Part shown: positions 50,804-62,268 of the stretch, piece after piece
How the letters are laid out: every line of letters begins with the position of its first letter
Position numbering within the stretch: the first letter of the stretch is position 1
Assembly: GCA_914767715.1 (NCBI GenBank)
Contig: OU612071.1
Span: 26,657,681-26,721,680 of the forward strand
DNA: 64,000 bases
Direction of reading: 5' to 3'
DNA from: Membranipora membranacea
Lineage: Eukaryota > Bryozoa > Gymnolaemata > Cheilostomatida > Membraniporidae
Notes under the pieces: model-generated
Database searches by the model: none
Seen by the model: the letters and a program-made list of their open reading frames with translations, nothing else
What the model was told of the DNA's origin: nothing
Program-made: the position numbers and the translations under genes

Positions 50804-52063
50804 CGCTTTCATTCAGGTCAGTAGAAAGAAAGAAAAGACAAACCTCTCCATATTCTCATCTTTGATATTCTGTAGTATATGGACAGTCTGATCGGCTGCT
50901 GTCACCGGCAGCTTCTTCTCTTGTAGGTCAGCGAACAGAAGGTCCTTCAGTTTCTGTGATAAAAAAACAAACTCCATTTAAATCGGTGCCAACTTATTAA
51001 ATTTCAATTTGGTGAAATACCATGGAAGCGTATTTTTACTTTCCGGAGACAATAGTAAATCATTGTACTTACTATCAGATCTTTGTTATGAGGGGCATCA
51101 TTAAATAGGTTTATTTTGTTGTCCTCATATTTGACACGCTTAACTAGAGCATCACATGACTTCAGATATCCGGTCAGCTTAGGGATGTCCATGTCGTCTG
51201 TCTCCGTCTTTAAAGTAAACAGTGAAATCATAAGGGATACACAGGTATGCCCAGAATCAAGTATCAAGTATATTTTTATTCTGTATGTCATCATAGAGAA
51301 TTTCAATCAACGCCCACCATGTCTTTCGCACATTTCAATTAAAGGGTTGACACAACATTGAGAGTACACAAAGACCTCAAAGATAAAAGCGCTGGAGATG
51401 CTAGGCTATATCAATTAGTCAAAAGTGATTTTCAATTGATGATGTGAAGCAAGTGCACAAAACACTCAATCATATCTAACGAAAGGACAGTCACATGTTG
51501 ATTGGTTAATCACACTAGAACAGACTGGATAGTTATTATTGCCCTTAAGATTTCTGAAGATCTTTAAAGTGACTAAACTCATTGAATTTTGGTAATACAG
51601 ATGATAGATAGTAATCAAAAGTAGGTCTGACACCTAATGGGGACCTATGACCTGTGAATGGTAATAGTCAAACTTACAGACAGATTCCATTTCTGTACTT
51701 TAGTGAACATATCCTGAGCCTTGGAATAGTCTGTCTCATAGAAGTATACAGATCCGAGATCAAACGCGATCTGTCAAGTAAAATATGTACTATACATTAA
51801 ATTATTAACTTTGTCAAAGACATTATCACGATAAAAATGGTAGAAACCTGATTAAAACCCAAATCAACCCAGACCATATTACTATTTATCAATTTGGTAC
51901 ACATGTCATGTAAACAAGTGTATCATGGAGCAATAGGTTTGATATGTATCATTTATACCCAAATGACTTTCAGCTCTGAGCAGAACAGCGAGACATGGCA
52001 ACGTGTGAGCTACTAGTCAGAGCTCAGCTACCCCACTCTCATTTCGTTAGTGATTAGTGTTTG

Positions 52064-52262
52064 ACACGCACATACCTTTTCACCCCAGTACTCGATCCCT
52101 TGTGTTAGTGTTTGACACACACATACCTTTTTGCCCCAGTACTTGATGCCCTGTGTGAGACCTTTGTGTTTGACACACACATACCTTTTTACCCCAGTAC
52201 TCGATGCCTTGTGTTTGACACACACCTACCTTTTTACCCCAGTACTCGATGCCCTATGTGAG
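52064..52262 (-). repeat. Tandem array repeating an INTS8 exon end and donor
   Basis: On the minus strand, GGCATCGAGTACTGGGGTAA followed by AAG|GTATGTG recurs four times with spacing of about 40-58 bp. The unit covers the end of an exon coding GIEYWGKK and its donor. Some copies are preceded by CACACAG, which could act as acceptor for a 24-base micro-exon. Confidence 0.88.
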
Positions 52263-52710
52263 ACCTTTACTCCAGTCCAGATCTATCTCTCCCATAGAAG
52301 AGTTAGCGAATGAGAAGCACTTGTGAGTGGGCACGCACACGTTACGTTCTAGACTCATACATTAACAGAGAGTGAACTTACATTTACCGAACAACTTCTT
52401 GATCTACAATGATGTAGAGATGAATGAACGCAATACACAAACAAATTCCAAAGGGCTGCGTACAGTCCTTACTCAATAAGTTGGTTGAAATTTGTAGCTT
52501 GGCAACTGCAAGCCCGGATATAATGAGTCGTCGTGTCCATTATTAGAGTGCATAAGACAATATGTCACTGCTACATTACCAAGCCCTTACCTTAGTGAGT
52601 TTTTCATCAGGTACCCCGACCATCTGCACAACAAGCTCGGTAAGGCCTGGTCTGTGAACACAATACATACAACACGTCAATATGATAAGACCATGTATGA
52701 ATGGTATATA

Positions 52711-52919
52711 CAGGATGAAAAATTTCATGGAACAAAAATTTGTGATTGTCTTCCCTCGACTAAGGTTTCATGTCATAAAAGTTTCGTCAAGTTGTCCCCT
52801 CGCGAAATTTGAGGGGACAACTCTTATCTGGAAGAAAAAAATTCATGGGACAAACATATTGCGAGAAGACAACTTCGCGAAATTGCAAATTAGTTATTCT
52901 CATGAAACTTTTCATCCTG
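52711..52919. mobile_element. Tc1/mariner-like MITE, 209 bp (INTS8 intron)
   Basis: Terminal repeats CAGGATGAAAAATTTCATG and CATGAAACTTTTCATCCTG are flanked by TA on both sides (52709-52710 and 52920-52921). The TA target fits the Tc1/mariner superfamily. No coding capacity. Confidence 0.88.
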
Positions 52920-55321
52920 TAGGGTATCATAAATCATAATCTATGAAACTGTGATAGTAAGCTTACAGTACAAGCTCAGTACAGGACAAATGGGGTAGCA
53001 GGGAGAATATAAGTAGCAAGTAATAAAACTCTGTGAGAAGAATGCAGGTCATATGAATAACTCACACTGGTATAGAGTTTGATCTAACAGGCTTACGGGG
53101 GAGACAATCCTGTAGTACAGTCAGCACACACCTGGAATCAATTAATAAATAGTAAATAATCATTGAATCTATTGTATACATAGAGTAGTATTCCAAGAGA
53201 TAAAATAGAGCATGGAGTGAGTGCTTGAAATAATATATCTAGCAAATAACTCCTTCCAAGCACAATTATTTAAGAATTGAAGCATTGCCCTGTAGAACAA
53301 CTGTTGACTGGTGAGGGGAAAAGTTGAGATAATTTTCAAGTTAAGAATGGTAGTTCTCTACAGGGACATCTATCTAAGGTACGCAGAAGCCTTGGTATTA
53401 TGTCTTTGGTAATCTAACATCGGAAGTTTTTCGTGTGACTATATGAAGTAAAAGGAGTTCTGCTTTTTTAAATTAGGGATTCATAATATCCATATTATCT
53501 ATAAAATGACATCATGATAATTGAAGTCATTTTGTGATTTCATGATATTTGAAGATATATACACGAAAAGCTACCCTCTTCCTTCTAAAATATTAGGACA
53601 CTTTTCATCTCACAACCCTCTCACCTACAGTGACCGATGAACGAAAGAGTCGAAGCTGAACCATGTGCTGATGTAAAGCGAATATCAGTAAATGTTGGAA
53701 GTGATAGATACTCAGGCAGGATATACAGGACACACTGTGGATGTTCCTCTCCAAGTTGTTCAATCCTTCATTATTATGGTTCTCAGTCTCAAGGACTAGA
53801 GTGGAGATTTGAAGGGTCGTAACACCGTTTAAATCCAATGCATAACCATATTATACACTCACCATCTTTGATACATTAGAAGAGTGAAGAAGATATGATC
53901 CGAGTGTTCAGTATGTGTGAGCATCTCGATAAGAGTCTCATCGTTATCCTCTATACTACCACTAGTAAACATGAGGAGCTCATGTAGAAGCTGTAACATC
54001 AGAGGTCCCGGTATATCAGCCATTAATGAGCTCGGCTTCCAGCCTCCTATCAATCAAATGAAGATCTCTTACTACCATTTATAAATGAATCCTACTAATA
54101 AAATTAAGATCTCACACTACTATCTATAACTGTATCAATATCCAGTGCTATAGAACTTCATGAAGATTTTAAGAAAGTGTAATTATTTTAATACATAACA
54201 ATGTGGAAACCAAACCCTTACCACGAGGATGAAAAATACAAAGTAAGATTTGGACTCAATATAATCTTTAAATGACAGTGTGACAAATGCCTTCCTGGTG
54301 ATGCTCAACCAATATTATACCAACTACAACATGACAGTTAGTATGATAGCAGAATTCAGATATGATTTTTGTGTAGCCTAGGATATTTACTTGGGATTCT
54401 CTTCAAAACATTTGAAATCTGTGCAGCAAACAAAATACAAGTATAATGGATGAGCGATTAGATTTTTGCATACCATGTGCAGCAATCTTCAAAGCCAGCG
54501 GTTTTAAGGCTTGGATTTTCTTTTTGTAATACTGTTTCTCTTCCTTCTGGGAATCGTCTTCTTTTGGAGCTGTGAAAACAAAGGAAGAAAACTTGATCAA
54601 CAAGGTAACCTAAAGCGTGTCGAATAAGACCAAGTAGAATAAGTGTGTAAGGTATAAAACTCTATTTGTCATCGTATAAAGTTGGGAGCAACTGCTCGAA
54701 ACGTAAAATAAGATCATTAAATGAGAATGTTGGACATAGATAAGATTTGCCATTTAATTTAAATGTCTCCTTAGTAAATAATTGGTAAAAGTACAAATCA
54801 GATGAAATATTCCATAACTTTTTAGGTTTAGTTACTGCTCGGTCAGTAGACCTGTCTTTCAAAAACAAGAATTGCAGACCTGTGATGGATGTTGGCAAAT
54901 GAGCCTTTGTGCCAACTGTGAAAAAAAGGCGTAGCACAGAAAGTTTAAGTCTAAGAGAGCCTCAATTCTCTTCATTAGCTTTTCCACAACAATCATTTTT
55001 GTTATCTTACTGCAGATGATGACAGACCCCAGAGTTTAGTAGCAGATACTCACCGGCAGTGTTTTTGTCATCTTTAGGTGGTTCAGCTGCTGAGGTTTCT
55101 TTAGAGATTTTATTTTTAGACTTCTTATTGTCCTGATGACTGGCTTCCAGAGCATTCGCTTGTTGTAAAAACTGGATTATCAGCTGATTCGGTCCTGGAA
55201 TAGGCTGAGGCTTCTCTAAATTCTTCACCAGAAGATCGGGGCTCAGCAGATACTCAAACCATGATGTTGCAGCTGGAGAAGCTGGCCTTGATCCTGGCTT
55301 CAGGAACTCTGGTGTAGCCAT

Positions 55322-56239
55322 TATGTACCATGGTTTACAGTACAGGTAACCTTCACAGGCTCTCAACTTTAAAGATTTGCAGTGTAGCTTATTTCTTTCT
55401 CTAGGATTCTCCTAGCGTTGATATAAGACAAGATTTTCATTACAACAGGCATATACAAAAAAGCAGCACACAGGAAATTGTAAGAGACGGAGACAGTGGC
55501 TAGCCACTACAATTCTTGGTAAATAACTCTGCTAGCTCTCCTCAATTTACTCAACCCTTAAGATTTAGAGGAAAAGTGGCTGAAGTTCATTGAACTTGAA
55601 ATTTGAGGGAATAAATGTTTAAATTTAGATGAGTTGCACAATATATATTCTAAACTTGAGTTTATCTCATCCTCCTGTGATGACATATATATATATATAT
55701 TCTAAGTTACATGTAGGCTAGCCTGCCTTGCCAAGCTTGTCAAGACAGGCTACATGTAGGTCTACTTGGCCTGGGGACAGGATACACACATCTTATACAT
55801 ACATTTCTTCATCATCCTCGCCATGATATCGTATGTAAAAATACAAATCAATCAATCAATTATCAATCCTAGCAAGGCAATCATTTGATCCCGTTCATCA
55901 TTATTATAGACCCATCATCCCAAATACACAACACTCATCATACAATTCAATAGTCAACACTCAGCATCTCAATTAATTGTAGTACATTGTATTTAATCTC
56001 ACCATCAGCTGACATTGTGAGACATGAGTGTCAATGAGTTTGTGTTTATGTGTGTGTTAATATAAAATGATAAAAAGTGTATTACTTGTCCTTCATACTA
56101 ATTGTGACAATACTGGCACTAATGTATCATGATTAATACTAACTTAAAACATAATCAACAACCAGGCAAGGAGTGGATTACTAGTCCTTGAGTAACGAGA
56201 TGAAACACCAAGCAGTGAGAGGGAGTTCATTGCACTATA
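55322..56239. other. INTS8 upstream region
   Basis: Probable promoter side of INTS8. Contains a TA run near 55685-55702 and an imperfect hairpin at about 55708-55760. No other signal. Confidence 0.35.
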
Positions 56240-56289
56240 TAGTAGTTCACATATTAATAATTGCACCAAGCAAGTCATGTAGTATGTAC

Positions 56290-56617
56290 TGAAGGGATAT
56301 ATGGTCCCCCCACAAGAGAAAATTAATATATCGATTAGAATCCATAAACCGTAAAGCCTTCAGATGGGTATACGGCTTCAGAAAGTATGAAAGTATATCA
56401 AATGCTATGCTGGCTAGAAACTGGCACACCCTAGCAACCCGTCGAAATCTTATCGACAAAAATCTTCTAAACCGTATAGCTGACGGCAAGGCTGCAGTGG
56501 ACCCCAGGAGGTTCCTACTTCTATTCTGCAATACCCATAACACCCGGCATGGATCAATCCAGTCCAGTGTTAATACCAATGTAGCTAGGTTTGCTTATAA
56601 AGCATCGCATGCTATCT
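56290..56617 (+). pseudogene. LINE retrotransposon fragment: C-terminal tail of the reverse transcriptase ORF
   Basis: The frame reads DIWSPHKRKLIYRLESINRK, then AFRWVYGFRKYESISNAML, and continues to a stop at 56615-56617. This is the pattern that follows the reverse transcriptase domain in Jockey/CR1-type LINEs (a 'WSPH..K.I..LE..QR.A.R...G' block). A stop just upstream and the absence of the polymerase core show a 5'-truncated, dead copy. 56618-56900 is probably its 3' end. Confidence 0.72.
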
Positions 56618-56899
56618 AACAATGTCTTCTAATCTGCATCCTTATTTTCTCCATTCTACTAAATATGTATCAATATGTATTGTAAATATTGTATGTACAA
56701 GCTATTTAGATACCTTACTTAAATCTGTACTACGCCCACTGACGCCTATCGACTTAGCCCTGCTTTGTGGATCCCAGCGGATCCAGGGACTTGTACACCC
56801 GGCCGGCATGTGCTGGTTGCACTGCGCCTTGTGGGACCTCTTTTGGTCACCCTCCATCCTAGCGATGGTGGGTGCACCTTAACGGGTGGGTGGAATGGA

Positions 56900-58470
56900 C
56901 GACACATGTCTCACACAAGCATTTCATTTTCTTCAATCTAACCCTTTGCTGGCCATATACCTTATAACATTATAACACCGCTGCTCTCACCTAAAGCCTA
57001 CGTTGCCCAGAGTCTCGATATCTGACAATCATATTTGACAATAGAACATTATTCAGTTGCCATAACCTAACACTTCCAGAACCATTCAACAAATATTTCT
57101 ACACAGTTACAGTACCGATCACTTCAATCGACACAATACTATATATCTCGATAGAGGAGCCCCTACAGCTACACTCCGAGTGAGATTGGAATGGAATGGA
57201 ACTAGACAAGTAGGAAATTGGATGGCAATAGTTGGTTGTTTAGGAAGTTCCATAAACTTTCATTACAGAATTGTTCCTTCTCTCTCAGGCATTACCCAGA
57301 TTATCAGCAATAATCAAAATTAATGTTATAAAAAAAAAGAAATTTTATACAGCTTGCTTACAAAAATGTGAGTATATGGGATCGCTGCTGAATGGTAATG
57401 TTATCATGATTGGCCAATCTCTGAATATGACAGTCTTCATTGGCTGTGTAATTTTTCATAAGGGGAAGATGACTCTGACTGTTGCTCAGCACACTACAAT
57501 ATAATATGATGAAAACAGGGAGGGTGGGAGAGCCCTTATGAAAACTAGCAAGTTGTTGTTGCACCATCAAATTACAAAGCTTTTTTCCTGTAAATTACTG
57601 CATCCATGATTGCAGGGCAATTATGTGGGACAATGCGATACTTGTTTTTTTTGTCGATTAAAAACTTTCCGAACGTATCATCTGTCTATAAGTGAATATT
57701 CATCTTGATGGAGCGAACAGAGCAATATCAAGGAATAACCTCAAACAATTTCTTCCATTCTTATTGAAATATCTCTTGACTGATAGAAATTAGTCAAAAA
57801 GACCGACACACATGGGATGAACTTGAAACCCTCCTAGGCCAGTATGCTTGTAAAGCAGAGATGGTTATAATTGATTTTCATGCTGCAGATTGACACTATA
57901 GTAAGTCTATTCGAACTTGATTTCTTGGTCTGGTCTCTAGCAAAATGAATGAGTGAGGTTTTTTATTGCTGGCTTGTTTGATCATTTTGTTGTTTGAAAA
58001 GGCGATTATGCCACATTTTACGATACAGAACAATTATTGTGCAAAAGAGCTGTACGCATTTCAATATCTTTTTTACCTTAATAACATAATAGGTAGGGTT
58101 CGGTTGGGTATTTATGATGTTTGAATAGCCCACAGAACAATACAACACACTGTGAAAAATCTGAGGGAGAAATGTACTTAATTGTTGTTTTGGTGCTTCG
58201 GTATTTAGAAAGCTGATGCCATACACTTAATAATAGATTATTATTAATTCTATGGCAGGGAGCTCATGATTATAGCATCAGGATTCACAAAACTAAGAAG
58301 GAGTGCACAGGTCTTGTAAATAGTCATTAGCCTCTGACATAAAGACATAAACTAATACTAATACTATCACTATCACTATGTTTCTATATGGATTTTAAGG
58401 TTTGCCTAGATAAAGCTGAGTTGTCACCTCTTGGCTCGCCGTACGAAATGTGTATCCATTCCCTAGAAAA
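56900..58470. other. Intergenic, nothing recognised
   Basis: Only short frames without motifs and an AT-rich hairpin near 58219-58256. Confidence 0.35.
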
Positions 58471-58479
58471 GAGCTGAAA

Positions 58480-58570
58480 CTTCAAAAGCATCTGCCGGCG
58501 TCTGATCCCGGGCCAGTTTAATCAAGGCTTTGATTAAAACAGCTCAGCTACACCAGCTCGCTGTAGCGAC
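58480..58570 (-). repeat. Possible tRNA-derived SINE head
   Basis: On the minus strand 'TAGCTGAGCTG' fits the A-box consensus and 'GGGATCAGACGCC' lies at B-box distance but fits it poorly. No copy elsewhere in the window. Confidence 0.3.
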
Positions 58571-58597
58571 TGCCGAACTGAACCTTCTAGCTCAGCG

Positions 58598-58909
58598 CTA
58601 ATAGGGAGGTATTCCCATGGTCCGCACAGCCTCAAAATTAGCCTCAGGCCGACCTATGGAAACACAATCGAGTAGGCTCATTAGCATAATATAATCTTGC
58701 TTGTGGCAGAGTAACTGAAAAGTGTTAAGTGGATGAGTACTAGACTGACTATCCTGTGGGTGTGTTACAATCTGTGGACATGTACGGAGATGGTTACCCG
58801 GTGTATCGGGTGGTGTATAGAACCATTGGTATAACACAAAACTGAGGACCACTAAAGCGGAGTGTTCTAAAATCATTTGTTTGATTATAGCTATTCCCTG
58901 AGAGATCAT
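58598..58909 (-). CDS. Unassigned 103-codon open frame
   Basis: Starts with ATG and carries a hydrophobic N-terminal stretch (ALVVLSFVLYQWFY). No motif or splice context recognised; could be chance. Confidence 0.2.
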   Translation of the reverse strand: MISQGIAIIKQMILEHSALVVLSFVLYQWFYTPPDTPGNHLRTCPQIVTHPQDSQSSTHPLNTFQLLCHKQDYIMLMSLLDCVSIGRPEANFEAVRTMGIPPY

Positions 58910-59465
58910 GTTGTCCTTTTGTATCCTGACAGGTTGGTTTAGCTATCAAAACTTTGATTACTAGCCAGAACCATGATCAAAGTGATGATCACAAAGTTGA
59001 GATTCTGTCTTTACAGTATCTGAGCTGACCTAATTTTAAACTACCCGACCAAATAATCATCGCATCCTAACATAATTCTGACTCTGACAGAGTTGCTGTC
59101 TGTTCAATTCAAACTCACTAATGAATATTACTTGATTCCCGATTTTCAGATTCAGCTTCCAACGCAGAGAGTACTAACTGTTAGCCATAGACAAAACAAC
59201 AACACTAGACTGGACAATAGGGCTCCCATTATGTGTCCAATAATTATTACGACGCAGCGTTATCTCACAGTGGTAGAAAAAGCAATGATGCATGTGTTTT
59301 TTTGGAGTAATCTCCCTTTGATGCAGATAATTTTAGAGATTTCATAGAATTTAATACGGAATAGTAGCAGCAATCTTCTTCAGCACAGGTAACAGCTTTG
59401 TCTATATTCTGTCTAACCCATCACTTATTTCGATTAAGCAAAAATTGCATAGAACTATTAGTTAA

Positions 59466-59745
59466 ACAGCATATCATACTTGCCAAGTAATCTAAATTCG
59501 AAAGTCGGAGATTTCAATTTACAGCGGTAATGCACGTCATTGCAATGCTCCGAGGTTGCGAAGTACCTGAGCGATCCACATGGGGGTTTGAGGGCAGTGT
59601 GATCCCCCAACATGGTCCGGGATAGAACTCGGCCGCTGATGATGTGACAGCGTTTCTAGCCACTAGGAAGGGCTAAAAACGGATATTTGATCCCAAATAA
59701 TTTCATCTCGAAGGCCATGGTAACATATATGACAAATGAAGTTAT
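59466..59745 (-). repeat. SINE-like dispersed repeat, second copy
   Basis: Inverted-orientation match to 33163-33440, including the tRNA-like head (here near 59640-59700) and the tail 'ggcaagtatgatatgctgtt'. The 3' side (59395-59465) matches the end of the partial copy near 33060-33125. Confidence 0.7.
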
Positions 59746-59845
59746 TTTGTCTTCCTCATGGTCAATGTAGTATGTATATTTGAATAATCAGAATTCACAA
59801 TATTACGTCAACATTGTCTGATCCTCTCTTATTGTATATTTACAG

Positions 59846-60495
59846 ATAGACATACTTACATTGTATGTGAACGCTAAAGACGATCATCTCTGGGCTAAAC
59901 ATCTTCAAATAACTCCAGCAAGGAGAGCAAGTTAGTGTACATTATATTATAGTGCCTTCTTCTGTTAAGAGTCATTCACATATCAAAATGGCAAAAGTAG
60001 AGGTTGCCATCATCTTGATATGCGCCGCAAGGTGACGCCGGTTTTAATATCTGATTGTCTCAAGCTATGGAGGATGCATTCCTTTGCAGAAGGCCGGCCC
60101 ACCATTGCTTCATTGCGGAGAAGCCACATCCAAATACTAGATGCTGTGATAGATTACATTCCTAGACTGACTAGGCCAGTTAGATAGATGAGCCATTTAT
60201 GTTGAGTAACCGGCACCCTCATCTAAACTTCATTCGAGTATCACAACCTGTCATCTTGAGGACATTGTGTCTTTAGAGAAGGTTTCACTCAAATAGAAAC
60301 TGTTATGTTCTGCAATTCAATTTTAGAGAAAACACAGGGAATATATATTGTTTGTAATGATACAACATGGTGGTCACCTTGGATTCTACACAAAGACGGG
60401 GTGCGCGTATATCGACCCATACACTTGCCTGGAGAGAATGACTATACAGTATATAGATGCTTTGATTGGTCAGATTGAGATGAGACAACTCTAGG
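59846..60495 (+). pseudogene. Broken copy of an ABHD1/2/3-type hydrolase, two exons
   Basis: Exon 59846-59930 reads IDILTLYVNAKDDHLWAKHL, which matches the block holding the catalytic Asp in this family. Exon 60327-60495 reads VMIQHGGHLGFYTKTG and continues IDALIGQIEMRQL, closely matching the intact minus-strand exon at 63824-63988. Lesions: CAG changed to TAG at 60492-60494, and a start of exon 2 that no longer fits the phase of exon 1. No C-terminal exon follows. It lies tail to tail with the intact gene, so it arose by inverted duplication. Confidence 0.85.
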
Positions 60496-60883
60496 GTAAG
60501 CAGACATGCATGAAACTTTGTTAACCAATAGCTCGAGAATAAACAACTCCTAGACAGACGAAACATACATACACCCTTCCTGCATACATAATATCCTATA
60601 TTTTTCAAATAAAAAATTGAAGAAGTAAATGGTAATTGACCACTCCTTGTTATCAGGTGAACAACTCCTAATTATTTTACATCAAGGCCTACTCATTCAA
60701 AGCGTGGCACTTCTCAGTAAAAGGCTCACCCTTCAAATGGATAGCTATTGGTTGATTTTTAACCTGAGCTCATTTGACCTTCTCCTTATTCCGCCTTAGA
60801 AATGTCAGCATTAAAACAGGACCACGAGGTTCATCAGTAGTATCTGAATAACAAATCAATACTATGCTAGGCCATTAAAATAT

Positions 60884-60956
60884 TGGAGGTGCCGGGTATC
60901 GATCCTGGTACATCCCACATGCTTAGCGAGCGCTCTACCACTTGAGCTACACCCCT
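60884..60956 (-). tRNA. Decayed tRNA-Ala (AGC)
   Basis: A 73-nt match to the tRNA at 61847-61919 with the same anticodon AGC. It has defects: an A-C mismatch at the acceptor base pair 1-72, an A-C mismatch in the T stem, and A instead of the near-universal U before the anticodon. Probably a pseudogene. Confidence 0.75.
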
Positions 60957-61194
60957 ACTGATCCCTCTGTACATTGTAATCAGGCCATAAGAATGGCCTA
61001 CTCACCATATGTTACAACCCAAGGTCCAGGATGGACTAATTAGGGGTTATACAGTGAATAAAGTGTTGTTGTTTGGGATGCTTTTTTGACCCGTTATGGC
61101 TAATCTTTCGACTTACCCAGGAATTATTTTACCACATTTCATTTGTATCAAAATTTTCTTCACGTTAGAACATTCTGTGAGTTAGAATTGACTC

Positions 61195-61302
61195 ACATTT
61201 GACCTTCAACAATGTGATCATCAACAAGGTGATCATCAACAATGTGATCATCAACAAGGTGATCATCAACAAGGTGATCATCAACAAGGTGATCATCAAT
61301 AA
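61195..61302. repeat. 15-bp tandem repeat
   Basis: Seven to eight copies of 'gtgatcatcaacaag' with small changes. Confidence 0.92.
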
Positions 61303-61647
61303 GCTCTGGAGTGATAAGAAGGATGCGTAAAAGGTCCTATGGTAGCTACTGTCATGCTGAACTATTGGCACAGATTACAATTGATCGAATCATTTGATTC
61401 ATTGAAAACTTTTACCTCCTGTGCCACAACTTTGTTGAATCGAAGCTTGCCAAAAGTTAGGTGAATGCACATTACCCTGATCATAATTGATATAAACTAT
61501 TAAACTCAGTTATAAACTATGATAACTGAAGACAAATTCCAATACATTTAATGTTATTAAAAAAACTTGTAGCAAGTTATTGGTAGTTGTGCGATCCTTG
61601 ATATTAGGTAATATAACTCTAAACCAGTCAACACAGAGGGGTATTAA

Positions 61648-61684
61648 GTTAAAGTCATAGACTTATAGAGTCTATGGTTAAAGT
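61648..61684. repeat. 21-bp hairpin with 8-bp flanking repeats
   Basis: CATAGACT (61656-61663) pairs with AGTCTATG (61669-61676). GTTAAAGT flanks it at 61648-61655 and 61677-61684. Confidence 0.78.
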
Positions 61685-61846
61685 AGAGAACTGTATGAGC
61701 ATAAGCTTCTCTTAAGAAGGATATCAGTGGTTGAGTCTTCTCATGAGCTCAATTGACCTTCACCTTATTCAGCCTCATATCTTATCTAATTCTTCACCAG
61801 TACAGTCTGAATAGCAAACCAGCACTATGCTAGCCCATTAAAATAT

Positions 61847-61919
61847 TGGAGGTGCCGGGTATCGATCCCGGTACCTCTCACATGCTAAACGAGCGCTCTA
61901 CCACTTGAGCTACACCCCC
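61847..61919 (-). tRNA. tRNA-Ala (AGC)
   Basis: GGGGGTG pairs with CACCTCC in the acceptor. The D arm holds TAGCTCAAGTGGTAGAGC, the anticodon loop is TTAGCAT (AGC) on a 5-bp stem with G-T pairs, and the T arm is CCGGG-ATCGATA-CCCGG. The A54 in the T loop is common in animal tRNA-Ala. The encoded discriminator is A. No intron; CCA not encoded. Confidence 0.93.
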
Positions 61920-62268
61920 AATTGATGTAAGAATGCGCAAACTCCCTCCCGTCCATCCTGTGGTACAGGATGTACTAATTATGGGTTATACAGTAAATGT
62001 TATGTTGATGTTCCGTGTTTCTTTGACCAATTATAACTAATCTTATAAATGTTGTCGAGTCTGAGGCCTTACTCTCACTGATTATATTTGATCTCAGTGT
62101 TTATTTTAACCGACACCTATTTTTTGCTACATGCATTCACAAGCACAGCTTCTAGGATGAATGATTTTGGTTTGTATGTATGTCTGTTTGTTTGCTTTTC
62201 TGTTAGGTGTTTTACATTAATTTAGTCATCAATAAAAATCAACTGTATTGCCTCAGATTGGTCAGTTT

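Larger units (their letters stand above)
44461..55321 (-). pseudogene. INTS8: Integrator complex subunit 8 locus (about 22 exons), with disabling lesions
   Basis: Exons found, in order: 55054-55321, 54474-54569, 53863-54046, 53066-53131, 52591-52651, about 52243-52323, 51678-51770, 51073-51207, 50844-50953, 50260-50386, 49665-49883, 48957-49075, 48702-48809, 47513-47573, 47370-47428, 46908-47012, 46134-46231 (tentative), 45957-46072, 45605-45708, 45173-45362, 44867-44925, 44461-44577. Nearly all borders are GT/AG and in phase. The start SWFEYLLSPDLL and end NNPDSILQTVKTNRKSKFF follow known INTS8 closely, and TPR-like helices lie between. INTS8 is a nuclear Integrator subunit that docks PP2A; its conserved N-terminal WFEF motif is WFEY here. 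Lesions: in-frame stops at 47370-47372, 46986-46988, 46051-46053 and 45620-45622, a phase break with a stop after a 10-C run in exon 49665-49883, and a possible stop near 52276. Exons 1-5 and the last three look intact. It is either a recent pseudogene or a gene misread by sequence error; the LAMP gene in the same window has none. One stretch (46.25-46.9 kb) lacks its expected exons. Confidence 0.85.

Noticed and set aside
50194-50812. 201-codon frame with repeated CQTIMCVRQS
   Set aside because: Reading of the 16-17-bp minisatellite; only its far end overlaps a true INTS8 exon (50260-50386) in frame.
53605-53838. 77-codon minus-strand frame as an INTS8 exon
   Set aside because: It does not match the INTS8 sequence expected there and cannot be joined in phase; the exon at 53066-53131 fits instead.
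61847-61919. A54 in the T loop as a sign of a defective tRNA
   Set aside because: AUCGAU-type T loops are known in animal tRNA-Ala, so this copy is judged functional.
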